From Flavobacterium weaverense (lineage in GTDB: Bacteria; Bacteroidota; Bacteroidia; Flavobacteriales; Flavobacteriaceae): 64,000 nucleotides of DNA. The position numbers and the translations under genes are program-made. The notes below the pieces were generated by a model. The model saw nothing but the letters and a program-made list of their open reading frames with translations. It had not been told where the DNA came from and did no database searches. Positions within the stretch are counted from its first letter, which is position 1. The number at the start of each line of letters is the position of its first letter. Where the stretch lies: NCBI RefSeq assembly GCF_003688495.1, contig NZ_REFH01000009.1, forward strand, positions 558,001 to 622,000. Direction: 5' to 3'. Shown piece after piece: positions 53,312-61,995 of this stretch.

Positions 53312-54370
53312 ATGACATTAGATACAAAAAAAAATGTTTTTGTTAAATTAGGAGAATTTTTAGCTCAATTTTCTGAAAATAACACAGTAAAAAATCGAGC
53401 CGTTTTGCATAATGACAGATTTTTTGATGCATTTGTGGATTTAATACATTTGTCACAATCGCACAATGGTTGGTACACTCCTGAACAAGTATATTTTTCT
53501 ATTCAATCATGGGCTGAAGCATTAACTGAAGAGAACTTGACTCAATGGCTATCTCCGTATGATTTAGATAAAAATAAATCTAAAAATGTTGCGCTGATTC
53601 TAGCAGGAAACATTCCTTTAGTTGGATTTCATGATTTCCTTTCCGTTTTAATTACTGGAAATACCGTCTTGATAAAAACCTCATCAAACGATCAGCATTT
53701 ATTACCTTTTTTAGCCAAATACATTATTGCTGTAGAGCCAGAATTCGCAAATAAAATAAATTTTGTAGCAGGAAAATTAGAAAATTTTGATGCTGTTATT
53801 GCTACGGGAAGTAACAATACTGCTCGTTATTTTGAATATTATTTTAAAGACAAACCTTCGATAATAAGAAAAAGTAGAAACTCAATTGCCGTATTAACAG
53901 GTAATGAAACTAAGGAACAACTGACGGCTTTAGGAGAAGATATTTTTAGATATTTTGGTCTAGGATGTCGCAATGTCTCTAAACTTTTTGTGCCAAAGGA
54001 TTACTCTTTTGTCGCGTTTTTTGAAGCGATATTCGAATATAAAGATGTCATTTATTACGAAAAATATGCTAACAATTATGATTATAACAAGGCTGTGTTC
54101 TTGATGAGTAATTTTAAATTATTAGATAATGAGTTTTTAACTCTGAAAGAAGATATAAGTCATGCCTCACCGATTTCAAGCGTATTCTATGAAAAATATG
54201 AAGATATTGAAGCTTTAAAAAATAAATTAGAGTTGGAAAGTGAGCAAATACAGTGCATTGTAAGTGATGGTGTTATAGAAAACAGTACGTATTTTGGCAA
54301 AACACAAAAACCTGCATTATGGAATTATGCAGATAACGTAGATACAATTTCATTTTTGATAACAACATAG
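53312..54370 (+). CDS. LuxC-like acyl-CoA reductase
   Basis: A 352-residue protein of the acyl-CoA reductase family (LuxC fold, aldehyde dehydrogenase-like). The nucleotide-binding part has VALILAGNIPLVGFHDFLSVLITGN; the likely active cysteine is in YFGLGCRNVSKLFVP. In luminous bacteria LuxC reduces fatty acyl groups to aldehyde together with LuxD and LuxE, but no lux genes are here, so a housekeeping fatty aldehyde or CoA-ester role is more likely. It precedes serC by 93 bp. Confidence 0.8.
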   Translation: MTLDTKKNVFVKLGEFLAQFSENNTVKNRAVLHNDRFFDAFVDLIHLSQSHNGWYTPEQVYFSIQSWAEALTEENLTQWLSPYDLDKNKSKNVALILAGNIPLVGFHDFLSVLITGNTVLIKTSSNDQHLLPFLAKYIIAVEPEFANKINFVAGKLENFDAVIATGSNNTARYFEYYFKDKPSIIRKSRNSIAVLTGNETKEQLTALGEDIFRYFGLGCRNVSKLFVPKDYSFVAFFEAIFEYKDVIYYEKYANNYDYNKAVFLMSNFKLLDNEFLTLKEDISHASPISSVFYEKYEDIEALKNKLELESEQIQCIVSDGVIENSTYFGKTQKPALWNYADNVDTISFLITT

Positions 54371-54463
54371 TATAATTATGTTCAATATTTTCGAAATAAT
54401 CAACGTTTTTTCGAGAGCTATTTCCGAAATTTGCACTTTAATTTTTCGGATATAAACTACACC

Positions 54464-55534
54464 ATGAAAAAACACAACTACAGCGCAGGACCTTGCATTT
54501 TACCACAAGAAGTTTTTGAAAAATCAGCACAAGCAATTTTAAATTTTAATGATTCGGGTTTATCTATTTTAGAAATTTCGCACAGAAGTAAAGATTTTGT
54601 AGCAGTAATGGATGAGGCAAGAGCATTAGCTCTTGAACTATTAGGCCTAGAAGGAAAAGGATATAGCGCACTATTTTTAGCTGGCGGAGCAAGTTTAGAA
54701 TTTTTAATGGTGCCTTACAATTTAATGAAAGAAGGCGGAAAAGCCGCTTATCTTGACACAGGAACTTGGGCTAGCGGAGCGATAAAAGAAGCGAAGCTTT
54801 TTGGAGAAACTGTAATCGTAGCTTCTTCAAAAGATCAAAATTACAATCATATTCCAAAAGGGTACACTATCCCTCAAGATGCAAACTATTTACACTGTAC
54901 AAGTAACAATACTATTTTTGGAACGCAAATGAAGGAATTTCCTTCAGTAGACATGCCATTAGTTTGCGATATGAGTTCAGATATTTTTTCCCGACAATTA
55001 GACTTTTCTCAATTTGATATTATCTATGCAGGAGCTCAAAAAAACATGGGTCCAGCAGGAACTACTTTAGTTATAATCAAAGAAGAAATTCTTGGTAAAA
55101 ACGGAAGAGTAATACCTAGTATGTTGGATTACGCAAAACATATTAAAGCTGAAAGCATGTACAATACTCCTGCTGTTTTTCCAGTTTATGCGTCTTTATT
55201 GACTTTACAATGGCTTAAAAAACTAGGTGGTATTGCAGCGATTGAAAAAATAAACAATGCAAAGGCATCTTTACTTTATAATGAGATTGACAGAAATCCA
55301 TTATTTAAAGGAGCTGCTGCAATTGAAGACCGTTCCACTATGAATGCTACTTTCTTGCTGAATGATGAAGCTCATGCAGCTACATTTGACGCAATGTGGA
55401 AAGCAGCAGGAATCTCTGGATTGCCAGGGCATCGTTCTGTAGGCGGTTACAGAGCTTCTATGTACAATGCACTTCCTCTGGAAAGCGTACAAGTATTAGT
55501 TGATGTAATGAAAGAATTAGAATCAAAAATATAA
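54464..55534 (+). CDS. serC: Phosphoserine aminotransferase
   Basis: A 356-residue PLP enzyme of serine synthesis that converts 3-phosphohydroxypyruvate and glutamate to phosphoserine. The start MKKHNYSAGPCILPQEVFE is the family N-terminus, so I choose ATG 54464; an upstream in-frame TTG at 54431 lies in a promoter-like stretch. Other marks are ISHRSKDFVAVMDEA, FLAGGASLEFLMVP, the PLP lysine in YAGAQKNMGPAG and the C-terminal GLPGHRSVGGYRASMYNA. It is followed by serA. Confidence 0.94.
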   Translation: MKKHNYSAGPCILPQEVFEKSAQAILNFNDSGLSILEISHRSKDFVAVMDEARALALELLGLEGKGYSALFLAGGASLEFLMVPYNLMKEGGKAAYLDTGTWASGAIKEAKLFGETVIVASSKDQNYNHIPKGYTIPQDANYLHCTSNNTIFGTQMKEFPSVDMPLVCDMSSDIFSRQLDFSQFDIIYAGAQKNMGPAGTTLVIIKEEILGKNGRVIPSMLDYAKHIKAESMYNTPAVFPVYASLLTLQWLKKLGGIAAIEKINNAKASLLYNEIDRNPLFKGAAAIEDRSTMNATFLLNDEAHAATFDAMWKAAGISGLPGHRSVGGYRASMYNALPLESVQVLVDVMKELESKI

Positions 55535-55578
55535 TCGCTCCAACGAAAGAGTAATTTAGGAATACAAAAAACAATACT

Positions 55579-55675
55579 TACCCGGAATTCTAGCCCCGAT
55601 AGCAGTAAAAATCCTTTTTATGAGCTTTTTAGCGAATAAAAAGATTGCAGCGGATAGCGGGAAATAGCTCCTAAA
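55579..55675 (-). repeat. Palindromic intergenic element, copy 2
   Basis: Read on the minus strand: GGAGCTATTTCCCGC, TATCCGCTGCAATC, an inner stem (CTTTTTAT 55614-55621 with ATAAAAAG 55636-55643), then GGATTTTTACTGCTATCGGG. Same flanks as the copies at 30748 and 37069. It occupies the serC-serA gap. Confidence 0.72.
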
Positions 55676-55703
55676 AAAGAACAAAAATTAACTATGAGAA
55701 CAG

Positions 55704-55727
55704 AATGACTTCTTTTCTCGCAATGAT
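55704..55727. repeat. GTCATTGCGAG-type repeat remnant before serA
   Basis: AATGACTTCTTTTCTCGCAA plus TGAT ends 7 bp before the serA ATG. On the minus strand it reads ATCATTGCGAGAAAAGAAGT, like the remnant at the ychF stop. Confidence 0.45.
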
Positions 55728-55734
55728 ATAAATA

Positions 55735-56685
55735 ATGAAAGTATTAGCCAATGACGGAATTTCGAAAAGTGGAATTCTAGCTTTAGAAAAAGGTGGATTT
55801 GAAGTAATTACTACAAAAGTAGCGCAAGAACAGGTAGCTAACTTTGTAAATGAGAATGATGTGGCCGTAGTTTTAGTGCGAAGTGCTACTAAAGTTCGTC
55901 AAGATATTATTGATGCTTGTCCAGGATTAAAAATCATAGGTCGTGGTGGTGTTGGGATGGATAATATTGATGTGGATTATGCTAAAAGCAAAGGAATTCA
56001 TGTGATTAATACTCCAGCTTCTTCATCAGAATCAGTAGCAGAATTAGTTTTTGCTCATTTATTTTCTGGTGTTCGTTTTTTACATGATTCGAATAGAAAT
56101 ATGCCTTTAGAAGGTGATACTAATTTTGATGGCTTAAAAAAGGCATACGCAAATGGTATTGAATTAAGAGGAAAAACACTTGGTATAGTAGGAATTGGTC
56201 GTATTGGCCAAGCGACTGCTAAAATGGCTTTAGGTTTAGGAATGAAAGTTATTGCGGCGGATAGTTTTATCCCACAAGTTGATGTAAAAGTTGAATTTTT
56301 TGATGGTCAATCGATTACAACTACAATTGTATCTCAATCACTAGAGTCTTTGTTTAAAGAAGCTGATTTTATAACATTACACGTTCCAGCTCAAGACGGA
56401 TACATAATTAGTGAAAAAGAACTTGCTACTATGAAAGATGGTGTTGGAATCGTTAACTGTGCTAGAGGTGGTGTAATTGATGAAGTTGCATTAGTAAAAG
56501 CATTAGATAGCGGTAAAGTATTATTTGCTGGATTAGACGTTTTTGAAAGCGAACCAAATCCAGAAATGGCTATTTTAATGAATCATAAAATCTCACTTAC
56601 GCCGCATATTGGTGCTGCTACTGGGGAAGCACAGGATAGAATTGGAACTGAATTAGCTTCGCAAATAATTAATTTGTTGAAATAG
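55735..56685 (+). CDS. serA: D-3-phosphoglycerate dehydrogenase
   Basis: A 316-residue D-2-hydroxyacid dehydrogenase, first enzyme of serine synthesis. NAD-binding motif TLGIVGIGRIGQATAKMAL, substrate Arg in IVNCARGGVIDE, and the catalytic His in TPHIGAATGEAQ are present. There is no C-terminal ACT domain, so it should not show the usual allosteric serine inhibition. It follows serC after a 200-bp gap filled with repeat elements; whether the two are still co-transcribed is open. Confidence 0.9.
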   Translation: MKVLANDGISKSGILALEKGGFEVITTKVAQEQVANFVNENDVAVVLVRSATKVRQDIIDACPGLKIIGRGGVGMDNIDVDYAKSKGIHVINTPASSSESVAELVFAHLFSGVRFLHDSNRNMPLEGDTNFDGLKKAYANGIELRGKTLGIVGIGRIGQATAKMALGLGMKVIAADSFIPQVDVKVEFFDGQSITTTIVSQSLESLFKEADFITLHVPAQDGYIISEKELATMKDGVGIVNCARGGVIDEVALVKALDSGKVLFAGLDVFESEPNPEMAILMNHKISLTPHIGAATGEAQDRIGTELASQIINLLK

Positions 56686-56759
56686 CACTTTATTAAATTC
56701 TATTATTTAGAATTTATTTATAGCTTTACGTTACAATTTTAACAATTAAATTTAGGGTT

Positions 56760-57404
56760 ATGGCTGGATTAATGGATTTATTAGATAGCGACTTAGGTCA
56801 GCAAATTATTTCTGGCGTAAGTCAGCGAGCAGGTACAACTGAAAATGAGACTTCATCAGTTTTGTCATCAGCTTTACCAATTTTACTTGGTGCGATGCAG
56901 ACCAATGCAGCAACTGCTGAAGGTAAAAGTGGTTTACTTGGCGCATTATTAGGAGGGAAACATGATGGTGGAATTCTGGATAATTTGTCAGGTTTTCTAG
57001 GTGGAGCAGATTTATCTGATGGTTCTAATATCTTGGGTCATGTGCTTGGTGGAAATCAGCCTAATGTTGAAAATAAATTGAGCCAAAATACTGGAGTGAG
57101 TTCTGACAAGATTGGAATGATATTAAAAATGGCAGCCCCTATTTTAATGGCTTATCTTGCAAAAAACGCAAAACAAAGTGGCATCAATAAAAACGACGAA
57201 TCCTCGGCTGGCGGAGGAATAAGCGATATTCTAGGTGGATTACTTGGAGGCAATGAAGGAAGTTCTACTTCTGGAGCAGGTGGATTATTAACTTCTGCAT
57301 TGGACCAAAACGGCGATGGAAAATTAACTATTGACGACGCGGTTTCTGCAGCTAGTAAACATGGAGGAATCGGAGGAATATTTGGTAAAATTTTTGGTAA
57401 GTAG
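56760..57404 (+). CDS. DUF937 protein with C-terminal EF-hand
   Basis: A 214-residue protein. DUF937 marks are MAGLMDLLDSDLGQQIISGVS, SALPILLGAMQTNA, SGFLGGADLSDG and MAYLAKNAKQSG. It is rich in Gly, Ser, Leu and Asn with a helical repeat feel. Near the C-terminus DQNGDGKLTIDD is a canonical 12-residue EF-hand loop (D, N, D, K, T, D at the 1, 3, 5, 7, 9, 12 positions) followed by a Gly-rich end. No signal peptide. Relatives include YidB-like proteins, whose function is unknown. Calcium binding is inferred from the loop alone. Confidence 0.82.
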   Translation: MAGLMDLLDSDLGQQIISGVSQRAGTTENETSSVLSSALPILLGAMQTNAATAEGKSGLLGALLGGKHDGGILDNLSGFLGGADLSDGSNILGHVLGGNQPNVENKLSQNTGVSSDKIGMILKMAAPILMAYLAKNAKQSGINKNDESSAGGGISDILGGLLGGNEGSSTSGAGGLLTSALDQNGDGKLTIDDAVSAASKHGGIGGIFGKIFGK

Positions 57405-57423
57405 AAAACAATTAAAAATAATG

Positions 57424-57457
57424 AAAAAGTCATTTACAAATCGTAAATGACTTTTTT
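57424..57457 (+). terminator. Terminator of DUF937 gene
   Basis: Perfect 13-bp arms AAAAAGTCATTTA (57424-57436) and TAAATGACTTTTT (57444-57456) with a 7-nt loop and a T run. Confidence 0.88.
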
Positions 57458-57495
57458 TTATGCTAAAAAACTAGCAGTCAGCTATTTATTTTTCG

Positions 57496-57503
57496 TAACT
57501 TTA
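57496..57503 (+). promoter_or_regulatory. Near-consensus -7 box of DUF6146 gene
   Basis: TAACTTTA differs from TAnnTTTG only in the last base and ends 20 nt before the ATG at 57524. Confidence 0.35.
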
Positions 57504-57523
57504 GTGCTAATAATTTTAAAATT

Positions 57524-57958
57524 ATGAGAAATATTATTTTAATGTTAGTTGTGATCTTTGGTATACTGTTGAGCTGTAATAGTTCTAAGCAAGCGATGAA
57601 TAATACAGATCAAATAGGTGTAGTAAAAAGTGATACGATTAGAATTGCTAATGAGGAATTGGAATATGAAGTACTTATAATTGACTCCGGATTTAGCTCT
57701 TGGTTGATCACCAATTCTTATCCGAGAAATTATCATTCCCAAAGTTACTTAGAAGCTAAAAATAATGTATGGGTAGCAGAATATAACAATAGAGCTTTAC
57801 AGCCTAGTCGCTACAGTAGTTATTTATATGAGATGCCTATTAATTATAATGCCAACATAGACTATGGTTATGAAGTTAATTATTTGATTTACAATTATAT
57901 GGTTTATTTTCAAAACACCAATAAACAAAAGCTTTTTGGCTATGTACCGCAACGATAA
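57524..57958 (+). CDS. DUF6146 family lipoprotein
   Basis: A 144-residue lipoprotein with signal peptide MRNIILMLVVIFGILLSC, lipobox LLSC. The mature part is Tyr- and Asn-rich: ELEYEVLIIDSGFSSWL, YPRNYHSQSYLEAKNNVWV, NYNANIDYGYEVNY. This matches the DUF6146 family of flavobacteria, whose role is unknown. The DUF6787 gene follows 32 bp on, with its own -7 box. Confidence 0.8.
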   Translation: MRNIILMLVVIFGILLSCNSSKQAMNNTDQIGVVKSDTIRIANEELEYEVLIIDSGFSSWLITNSYPRNYHSQSYLEAKNNVWVAEYNNRALQPSRYSSYLYEMPINYNANIDYGYEVNYLIYNYMVYFQNTNKQKLFGYVPQR

Positions 57959-57964
57959 TCTTCT

Positions 57965-57972
57965 TATCTTTG
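57965..57972 (+). promoter_or_regulatory. Promoter -7 box of DUF6787 gene
   Basis: TATCTTTG matches TAnnTTTG and ends 18 nt before the ATG at 57991, supporting that start over the TTG at 57979. Confidence 0.5.
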
Positions 57973-57990
57973 TGATCATTGAATACAAAA

Positions 57991-58293
57991 ATGAACAAAC
58001 TAAAAGAGCGTTGGAAAATTGAGTCTAATTACCAGCTGACTATCATTTTTATTGTCTTTGCAATAACAGGATCGGCTTCTGCTTGGTTATCCAAGCCATT
58101 CTGTTTTTGGTTGGGAATTACAAAAGAAGATTTAGGTTTATGGTTTACTCCGGTTCGTTTACTCCTAATTTTTCCAATTTATCAAGTTTTACTTGTTACA
58201 ATAGGTTTTCTCTTCGGACAATTTAAATTCTTTTGGTCATTCGAAAAAAAAATGTTGAAACGATTGGGTTTAGGATTTCTTTTTGAAGAATAA
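57991..58293 (+). CDS. DUF6787 family small membrane protein
   Basis: A 100-residue protein with two transmembrane helices (about residues 14-35 and 55-78). Typical stretches are LKERWKIESNYQLTIIFIVF, SAWLSKPFCFWLGI and FPIYQVLLVTIGFLFGQF, matching DUF6787. Function unknown. The start is ATG 57991, placed by the -7 box just upstream. A shared terminator separates it from the convergent gene. Confidence 0.8.
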   Translation: MNKLKERWKIESNYQLTIIFIVFAITGSASAWLSKPFCFWLGITKEDLGLWFTPVRLLLIFPIYQVLLVTIGFLFGQFKFFWSFEKKMLKRLGLGFLFEE

Positions 58294-58294
58294 A

Positions 58295-58320
58295 AAAACG
58301 CCTCACTTAGGAGACGTTTT
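58295..58320. terminator. Bidirectional terminator
   Basis: Arms AAAACGCCTC (58295-58304) and GAGACGTTTT (58311-58320), one wobble, 6-nt loop. It overlaps the 3' end of the minus-strand gene. Confidence 0.75.
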
Positions 58321-58606
58321 GTTTTTTTATCAAATAATTATAAATCCAGGTCAATGTAAATGTCGGAATAAAATCTGTGAAAGGTAATATTTCCTCTAGA
58401 AAAGTAATCACTCCTCCTACTTTACCAACTGTTCCTTTATACATCCATGTCATTAAATACCCCGCTAGAGGAGCCCAAATTACATCTGAAAATTCTCCAA
58501 TAAAAGGAACTGTAAATGACAACATACCAATTGCGTCAAACAAAAGACCTAACAATAAGTTTTTTATTTTGTTGTCCGCTTTGACAATTTGAATTTGTTC
58601 TCGCAT
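58307..58606 (-). CDS. Small membrane protein, unknown function
   Basis: A 99-residue protein with hydrophobic segments at about residues 17-35, 43-55 and 75-92 and a Lys-rich C-terminus. Stretches such as LLFDAIGMLSFTVPFIGEFSD and WAPLAGYLMTWMYKG recur in unnamed Bacteroidota proteins, from memory. The strong hydrophobic periodicity and conserved-looking Pro/Gly make it a real gene. It lies 43 bp downstream of msrA on the same strand, so the two may share a transcript. Confidence 0.72.
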   Translation of the reverse strand: MREQIQIVKADNKIKNLLLGLLFDAIGMLSFTVPFIGEFSDVIWAPLAGYLMTWMYKGTVGKVGGVITFLEEILPFTDFIPTFTLTWIYNYLIKKQNVS

Positions 58607-58649
58607 ATTTTTTTTAAAATTTAAAGTACACGTACAAATCTAATGCCAA

Positions 58650-59297
58650 TTATTTATTGAGTTTATCTTGGTACATTTTTTTTAACTTATCAATTTTCGG
58701 GGTGATTACGTAACTGCAATACCCTTGTGTTTTATTTTGATTGTAATAATTTTGATGATAGTCTTCAGCAACATAAAAAGTGGGTGCTTGTGACATTTTT
58801 GTTACAATTGGTTTACCAAAAGTATTTTCTGAAGTCATTAATGCTATATAATCTTCTGACAATTGTTTTTGAAAAGCATTGTGATAGAAAATTTCACTGC
58901 GATATTGTGTTCCCACATCTGCTCCTTGACGGTTTAAAGTCGTAGGGTCATGAGTTGCAAAAAATATTTCTAACAATTCACCAAAACTTATCAAAGCAGG
59001 ATCAAATGTAATTTCTATTGCTTCTGCGTGTCCGGTTTCACCAGTTCCAATTTCACTGTAGGTAGGATTTACAGTTCGTCCACCAATGTATCCTGAAACT
59101 ACTGACTTAACTCCCTTTAATTCTAAAAAAACTGCTTCTGTACACCAGAAACAACCTCCTGCGAAAGTTGCTACTTCCATTCCTTCTTTTACTTCCATAT
59201 TTTTTACTTCTTTACTCTTTGGTACTACAACATTACTTTGCTTTCCACAAAATGAAAAAGGCAGTAGTGCCAAAAAAAGTCCAATTATTTTTTTCAT
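58650..59297 (-). CDS. msrA: Exported peptide methionine sulfoxide reductase MsrA
   Basis: A 215-residue MsrA with an N-terminal export signal. The catalytic centre is TFAGGCFWCTEAVF; other marks are GYIGGRTVNPTYSEIGTGETGHAEAIEI, split here over two conserved loops, and the resolving Cys in QGYCSYVI. The leader MKKIIGLFLALLPFSFC ends in FSFC, which is not a good lipobox (Phe before Cys), so it may be a lipoprotein or simply secreted. I place the start at 59297; ATG 59327 adds ten polar residues. It should repair oxidised methionines of envelope proteins. Confidence 0.9.
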   Translation of the reverse strand: MKKIIGLFLALLPFSFCGKQSNVVVPKSKEVKNMEVKEGMEVATFAGGCFWCTEAVFLELKGVKSVVSGYIGGRTVNPTYSEIGTGETGHAEAIEITFDPALISFGELLEIFFATHDPTTLNRQGADVGTQYRSEIFYHNAFQKQLSEDYIALMTSENTFGKPIVTKMSQAPTFYVAEDYHQNYYNQNKTQGYCSYVITPKIDKLKKMYQDKLNK

Positions 59298-59443
59298 AAT
59301 TTTTGTGATCTCATCAAATTTATTCATTAAATAAGTCGAAATAGCTTTCCTTAACTAAAGTTTATTATTTGTCAAAGTAAAATAGTATGCCATGAAATTC
59401 ATAATCATTAAAATCTTTGTTTCTTTGTAAAAACAGTTTTCAA

Positions 59444-60106
59444 ATGATACAGACTAAAAATCTACATAAATATTACGATCAGCTACACGTTCTAAAAGGT
59501 GTAGATTTACATATTAAAAAAGGCGAAATTGTTTCCATTGTTGGCGCTTCCGGAGCAGGAAAAACTACCCTTTTACAAATTCTAGGAACGTTAGATAAGC
59601 CTAGCCAAGATAATGGTCTCGAGTTGCGAATTAACAATGAAGATATTCTAAGTATGAATGATAAAACCTTATCTAAATTTAGAAATTTGAATTTAGGTTT
59701 TATCTTTCAGTTTCATCAACTTTTACCTGAATTCACAGCATTAGAAAATGTTTGTATCCCAGCATTTATTGCTAATAGACCTAAACAAGAGACCGAGATA
59801 GAGGCTAAAAAGCTACTGGATTATCTTGGACTTTCTCATAGAATTAATCACAAGCCTAATGAACTCTCAGGAGGTGAACAACAGCGAGTAGCTGTTGCTA
59901 GAGCTTTAATTAACAAACCTGCTATTATTTTTGCAGATGAACCTTCAGGAAATTTAGATACTGCCTCGGCAGAAAATTTACATCAATTATTTTTTAAATT
60001 AAGAGATGAACTTGGCCAGACTTTTGTAATTGTTACGCACAATGAAGATTTAGCTAATATGGCTGATAGAAAACTAATTATGGTTGATGGACAAATCAGT
60101 AATTAA
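59444..60106 (+). CDS. LolD-like ABC transporter ATP-binding protein
   Basis: A 220-residue ABC ATPase. Walker A is GASGAGKTT, the Q loop [12 protein letters not shown], the signature [15 protein letters not shown], and Walker [13 protein letters not shown]. The [16 protein letters not shown] stretch is typical of LolD, the ATPase of the lipoprotein release complex LolCDE; MacB-type ATPases are close. No permease gene is adjacent, as is common in Bacteroidota. ATG 59444 ([11 protein letters not shown]) is chosen over an upstream TTG. Confidence 0.87.
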   Translation: MIQTKNLHKYYDQLHVLKGVDLHIKKGEIVSIVGASGAGKTTLLQILGTLDKPSQDNGLELRINNEDILSMNDKTLSKFRNLNLGFIFQFHQLLPEFTALENVCIPAFIANRPKQETEIEAKKLLDYLGLSHRINHKPNELSGGEQQRVAVARALINKPAIIFADEPSGNLDTASAENLHQLFFKLRDELGQTFVIVTHNEDLANMADRKLIMVDGQISN

Positions 60107-60159
60107 AATCTTTTTTACTTACAAATTCAAAAATAACGTCAGCGCGGTACTTTAAAATT

Positions 60160-60924
60160 ATGAATAAATCAGAGCTCAAAGATTTTCTTGACGAAAAAGT
60201 TATTCAATATAACACATTTGATTTTATCGAAAGTGATCCCGTACAGATTCCGCATTTATTTACGCAGAAGGAAGACATAGAAATTTCAGGTTTTTTAAGC
60301 GCTACTATTGCTTGGGGAAATCGTAAAATGATAATTAAGAATTCACATCGAATGATGGACTTGATGGGAAATGCACCCTACGATTTTGTAATGTCACACA
60401 ATGAAGATGATTTGGATCGACTAGAAACTTTTGTTCACCGAACTTTTAATGGAGGTGATTTCTCAAGTTTTATAAAAAGTTTGAAACACATTTATCAAAA
60501 TAATGGCGGTCTTGAAGCCGTTTTTACCAAGCATCAAGAAAAAGACTCTATGCTAAAAAGTATTCATGAGTTTAAGAAAGTATTTTTTGAGATTCCACAT
60601 CTTAGCAGAACTCAAAAACATATTTCAGATCCGTTAAATAATTCAGCGGCGAAAAGGATAAATATGTACTTGCGATGGATGATACGGCAAGATAATAATG
60701 GTGTTGATTTTGGAATATGGAATAGTATATCGCCATCCTCATTATCTTGTCCGCTTGACGTTCATTCTGGTAACGTAGCCCGAAAATTAGGTTTGTTGAC
60801 TCGAAAGCAAAATGATGGAAAAGCACTTGCGGAATTAGATCTACAACTTCGAAAATTGGACAAGAAGGATCCCGTTAAATATGATTTCGCTCTCTTCGGC
60901 CTTGGCGTATTTGAAGGCTTTTAA
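60160..60924 (+). CDS. TIGR02757 (DUF2400) family protein
   Basis: A 254-residue cytosolic protein of the TIGR02757/DUF2400 family. Recognisable parts are IPHLFTQKEDIEISGFLSATIAWGNRKMII, read as two conserved pieces, and CPLDVHSGNVARKLGLL, KDPVKYDFALFGLGVF. The helix-hairpin-like C-terminus resembles DNA glycosylases of the HhH superfamily, but a role has not been shown. It lies 53 bp downstream of the ABC ATPase gene. Confidence 0.82.
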   Translation: MNKSELKDFLDEKVIQYNTFDFIESDPVQIPHLFTQKEDIEISGFLSATIAWGNRKMIIKNSHRMMDLMGNAPYDFVMSHNEDDLDRLETFVHRTFNGGDFSSFIKSLKHIYQNNGGLEAVFTKHQEKDSMLKSIHEFKKVFFEIPHLSRTQKHISDPLNNSAAKRINMYLRWMIRQDNNGVDFGIWNSISPSSLSCPLDVHSGNVARKLGLLTRKQNDGKALAELDLQLRKLDKKDPVKYDFALFGLGVFEGF

Positions 60925-61515
60925 CATAGTAAAAACTAAGTCATTGTTTTTATCGTAAATGTCTCTATCTTTATGCATATAATTACCAAAGAAGTAGTCC
61001 CCTCTATTTCCTAGATAATAAATACCACTATAAACTTAAAAATAACAGAAAGATGAGAACCTACTTAAATCTTATAGAAAAAAAAAGCAAGCCATTGAAT
61101 TGCCTTTTTTCAGCGGAGAGAGCCTATTTTAAAAGCTTTTTGCTTACTTCGATTGAACGTTTTAAATTAAAACAGCTTTGTAGTACTATCAGTTAAAAGT
61201 TTTTTATTGCTTTTTAACTTAATAAAAGTTTAAAACCTGATTTTCAAAATTTTGCATTTACAAGTTATTCAAATTATCACACATAATTTGTTTACACGAT
61301 TAAAGCTGCATTTATTCACTGTCATTTTATACAGTTTATACTATTGCAATTTTACCTTTTACATATTTTGAGTCAATTGTTTAAGCTTCTTCAGTTAAAA
61401 TTCAATAATAATTTTTTTTCTACTGCACGTATCGACTTTACTTACTAATTAAAAGTTTTTGAACACTTTTAAAAATAAGTTTAGAAATAGAAAACTTAGC
61501 TCAATCAAAGAAAAC
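60925..61515. other. Long intergenic region before the receiver-HEAT-GT2 operon
   Basis: About 590 bp of AT-rich sequence between genes on the same strand. A weak hairpin at about 61081-61110 could end the upstream transcript. No ORF, RNA gene or repeat family member was recognised. A long leader for the operon that follows is possible. Confidence 0.45.
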
Positions 61516-61965
61516 ATGAAGGAAAATCAGCAATATTACGAATTAGACGCACCAAAAAGAGCGCAGAATAATTCTATAAATAACAATCAAACTGATAAGA
61601 GCGCTACTAAAAAAGTAGTTTTAGCCGAAGACAATTCTCTATTACTACTATTGCTTAAATTTAGACTGCAAAAAGAAGGATACGAAATCCTAACGGCAAC
61701 AAACGGAAAAGAAGCACTAGAACTCATACAAGAACACAAGCCAGAATTAGTGTTAACGGATATAATGATGCCTTTTGTCAGCGGACTTGAAATTATAAGT
61801 CATGTTAGAAATAAATTAAAACTGGAAACTCCTATCATTATCTTCTCAGCTGCAGGGCAAGAAGAAATTGTGATTAAAGCTTTTGACCTAGGAGCAACAG
61901 ATTTTATGAGTAAACCTATAAGTCCAAACGAACTAATAATAAGAGTAAAAAAATTACTGCATTAA
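61516..61965 (+). CDS. Single-domain response regulator of HEAT-GT2 operon
   Basis: A 149-residue receiver with an N-terminal polar extension of about 30 residues (rich in N, Q and K), then a complete receiver: LAEDNS, acceptor Asp in LTDIMMPFVSGLEI, IFSAAG switch, Lys in FMSKPISPNEL. No output domain. I prefer ATG 61516; TTG 61459 would add 19 basic residues. It is followed after 30 bp by a membrane HEAT-repeat gene and a glycosyltransferase, so it probably gates polysaccharide synthesis or export. It is a close paralogue of the receiver at 11219. Confidence 0.88.
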   Translation: MKENQQYYELDAPKRAQNNSINNNQTDKSATKKVVLAEDNSLLLLLLKFRLQKEGYEILTATNGKEALELIQEHKPELVLTDIMMPFVSGLEIISHVRNKLKLETPIIIFSAAGQEEIVIKAFDLGATDFMSKPISPNELIIRVKKLLH

Positions 61966-61995
61966 ACAAATAGAAAAAGCAGTACTTAGTATTTT

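Noticed and set aside
54431..54463. TTG start for serC
   Set aside because: The SerC family begins at MKKHNYSAGP; the upstream stretch looks like promoter sequence.
61081..61110. Hairpin as terminator of the TIGR02757 gene
   Set aside because: Only a weak stem with a bulge, and about 160 bp past the stop; left as a note.
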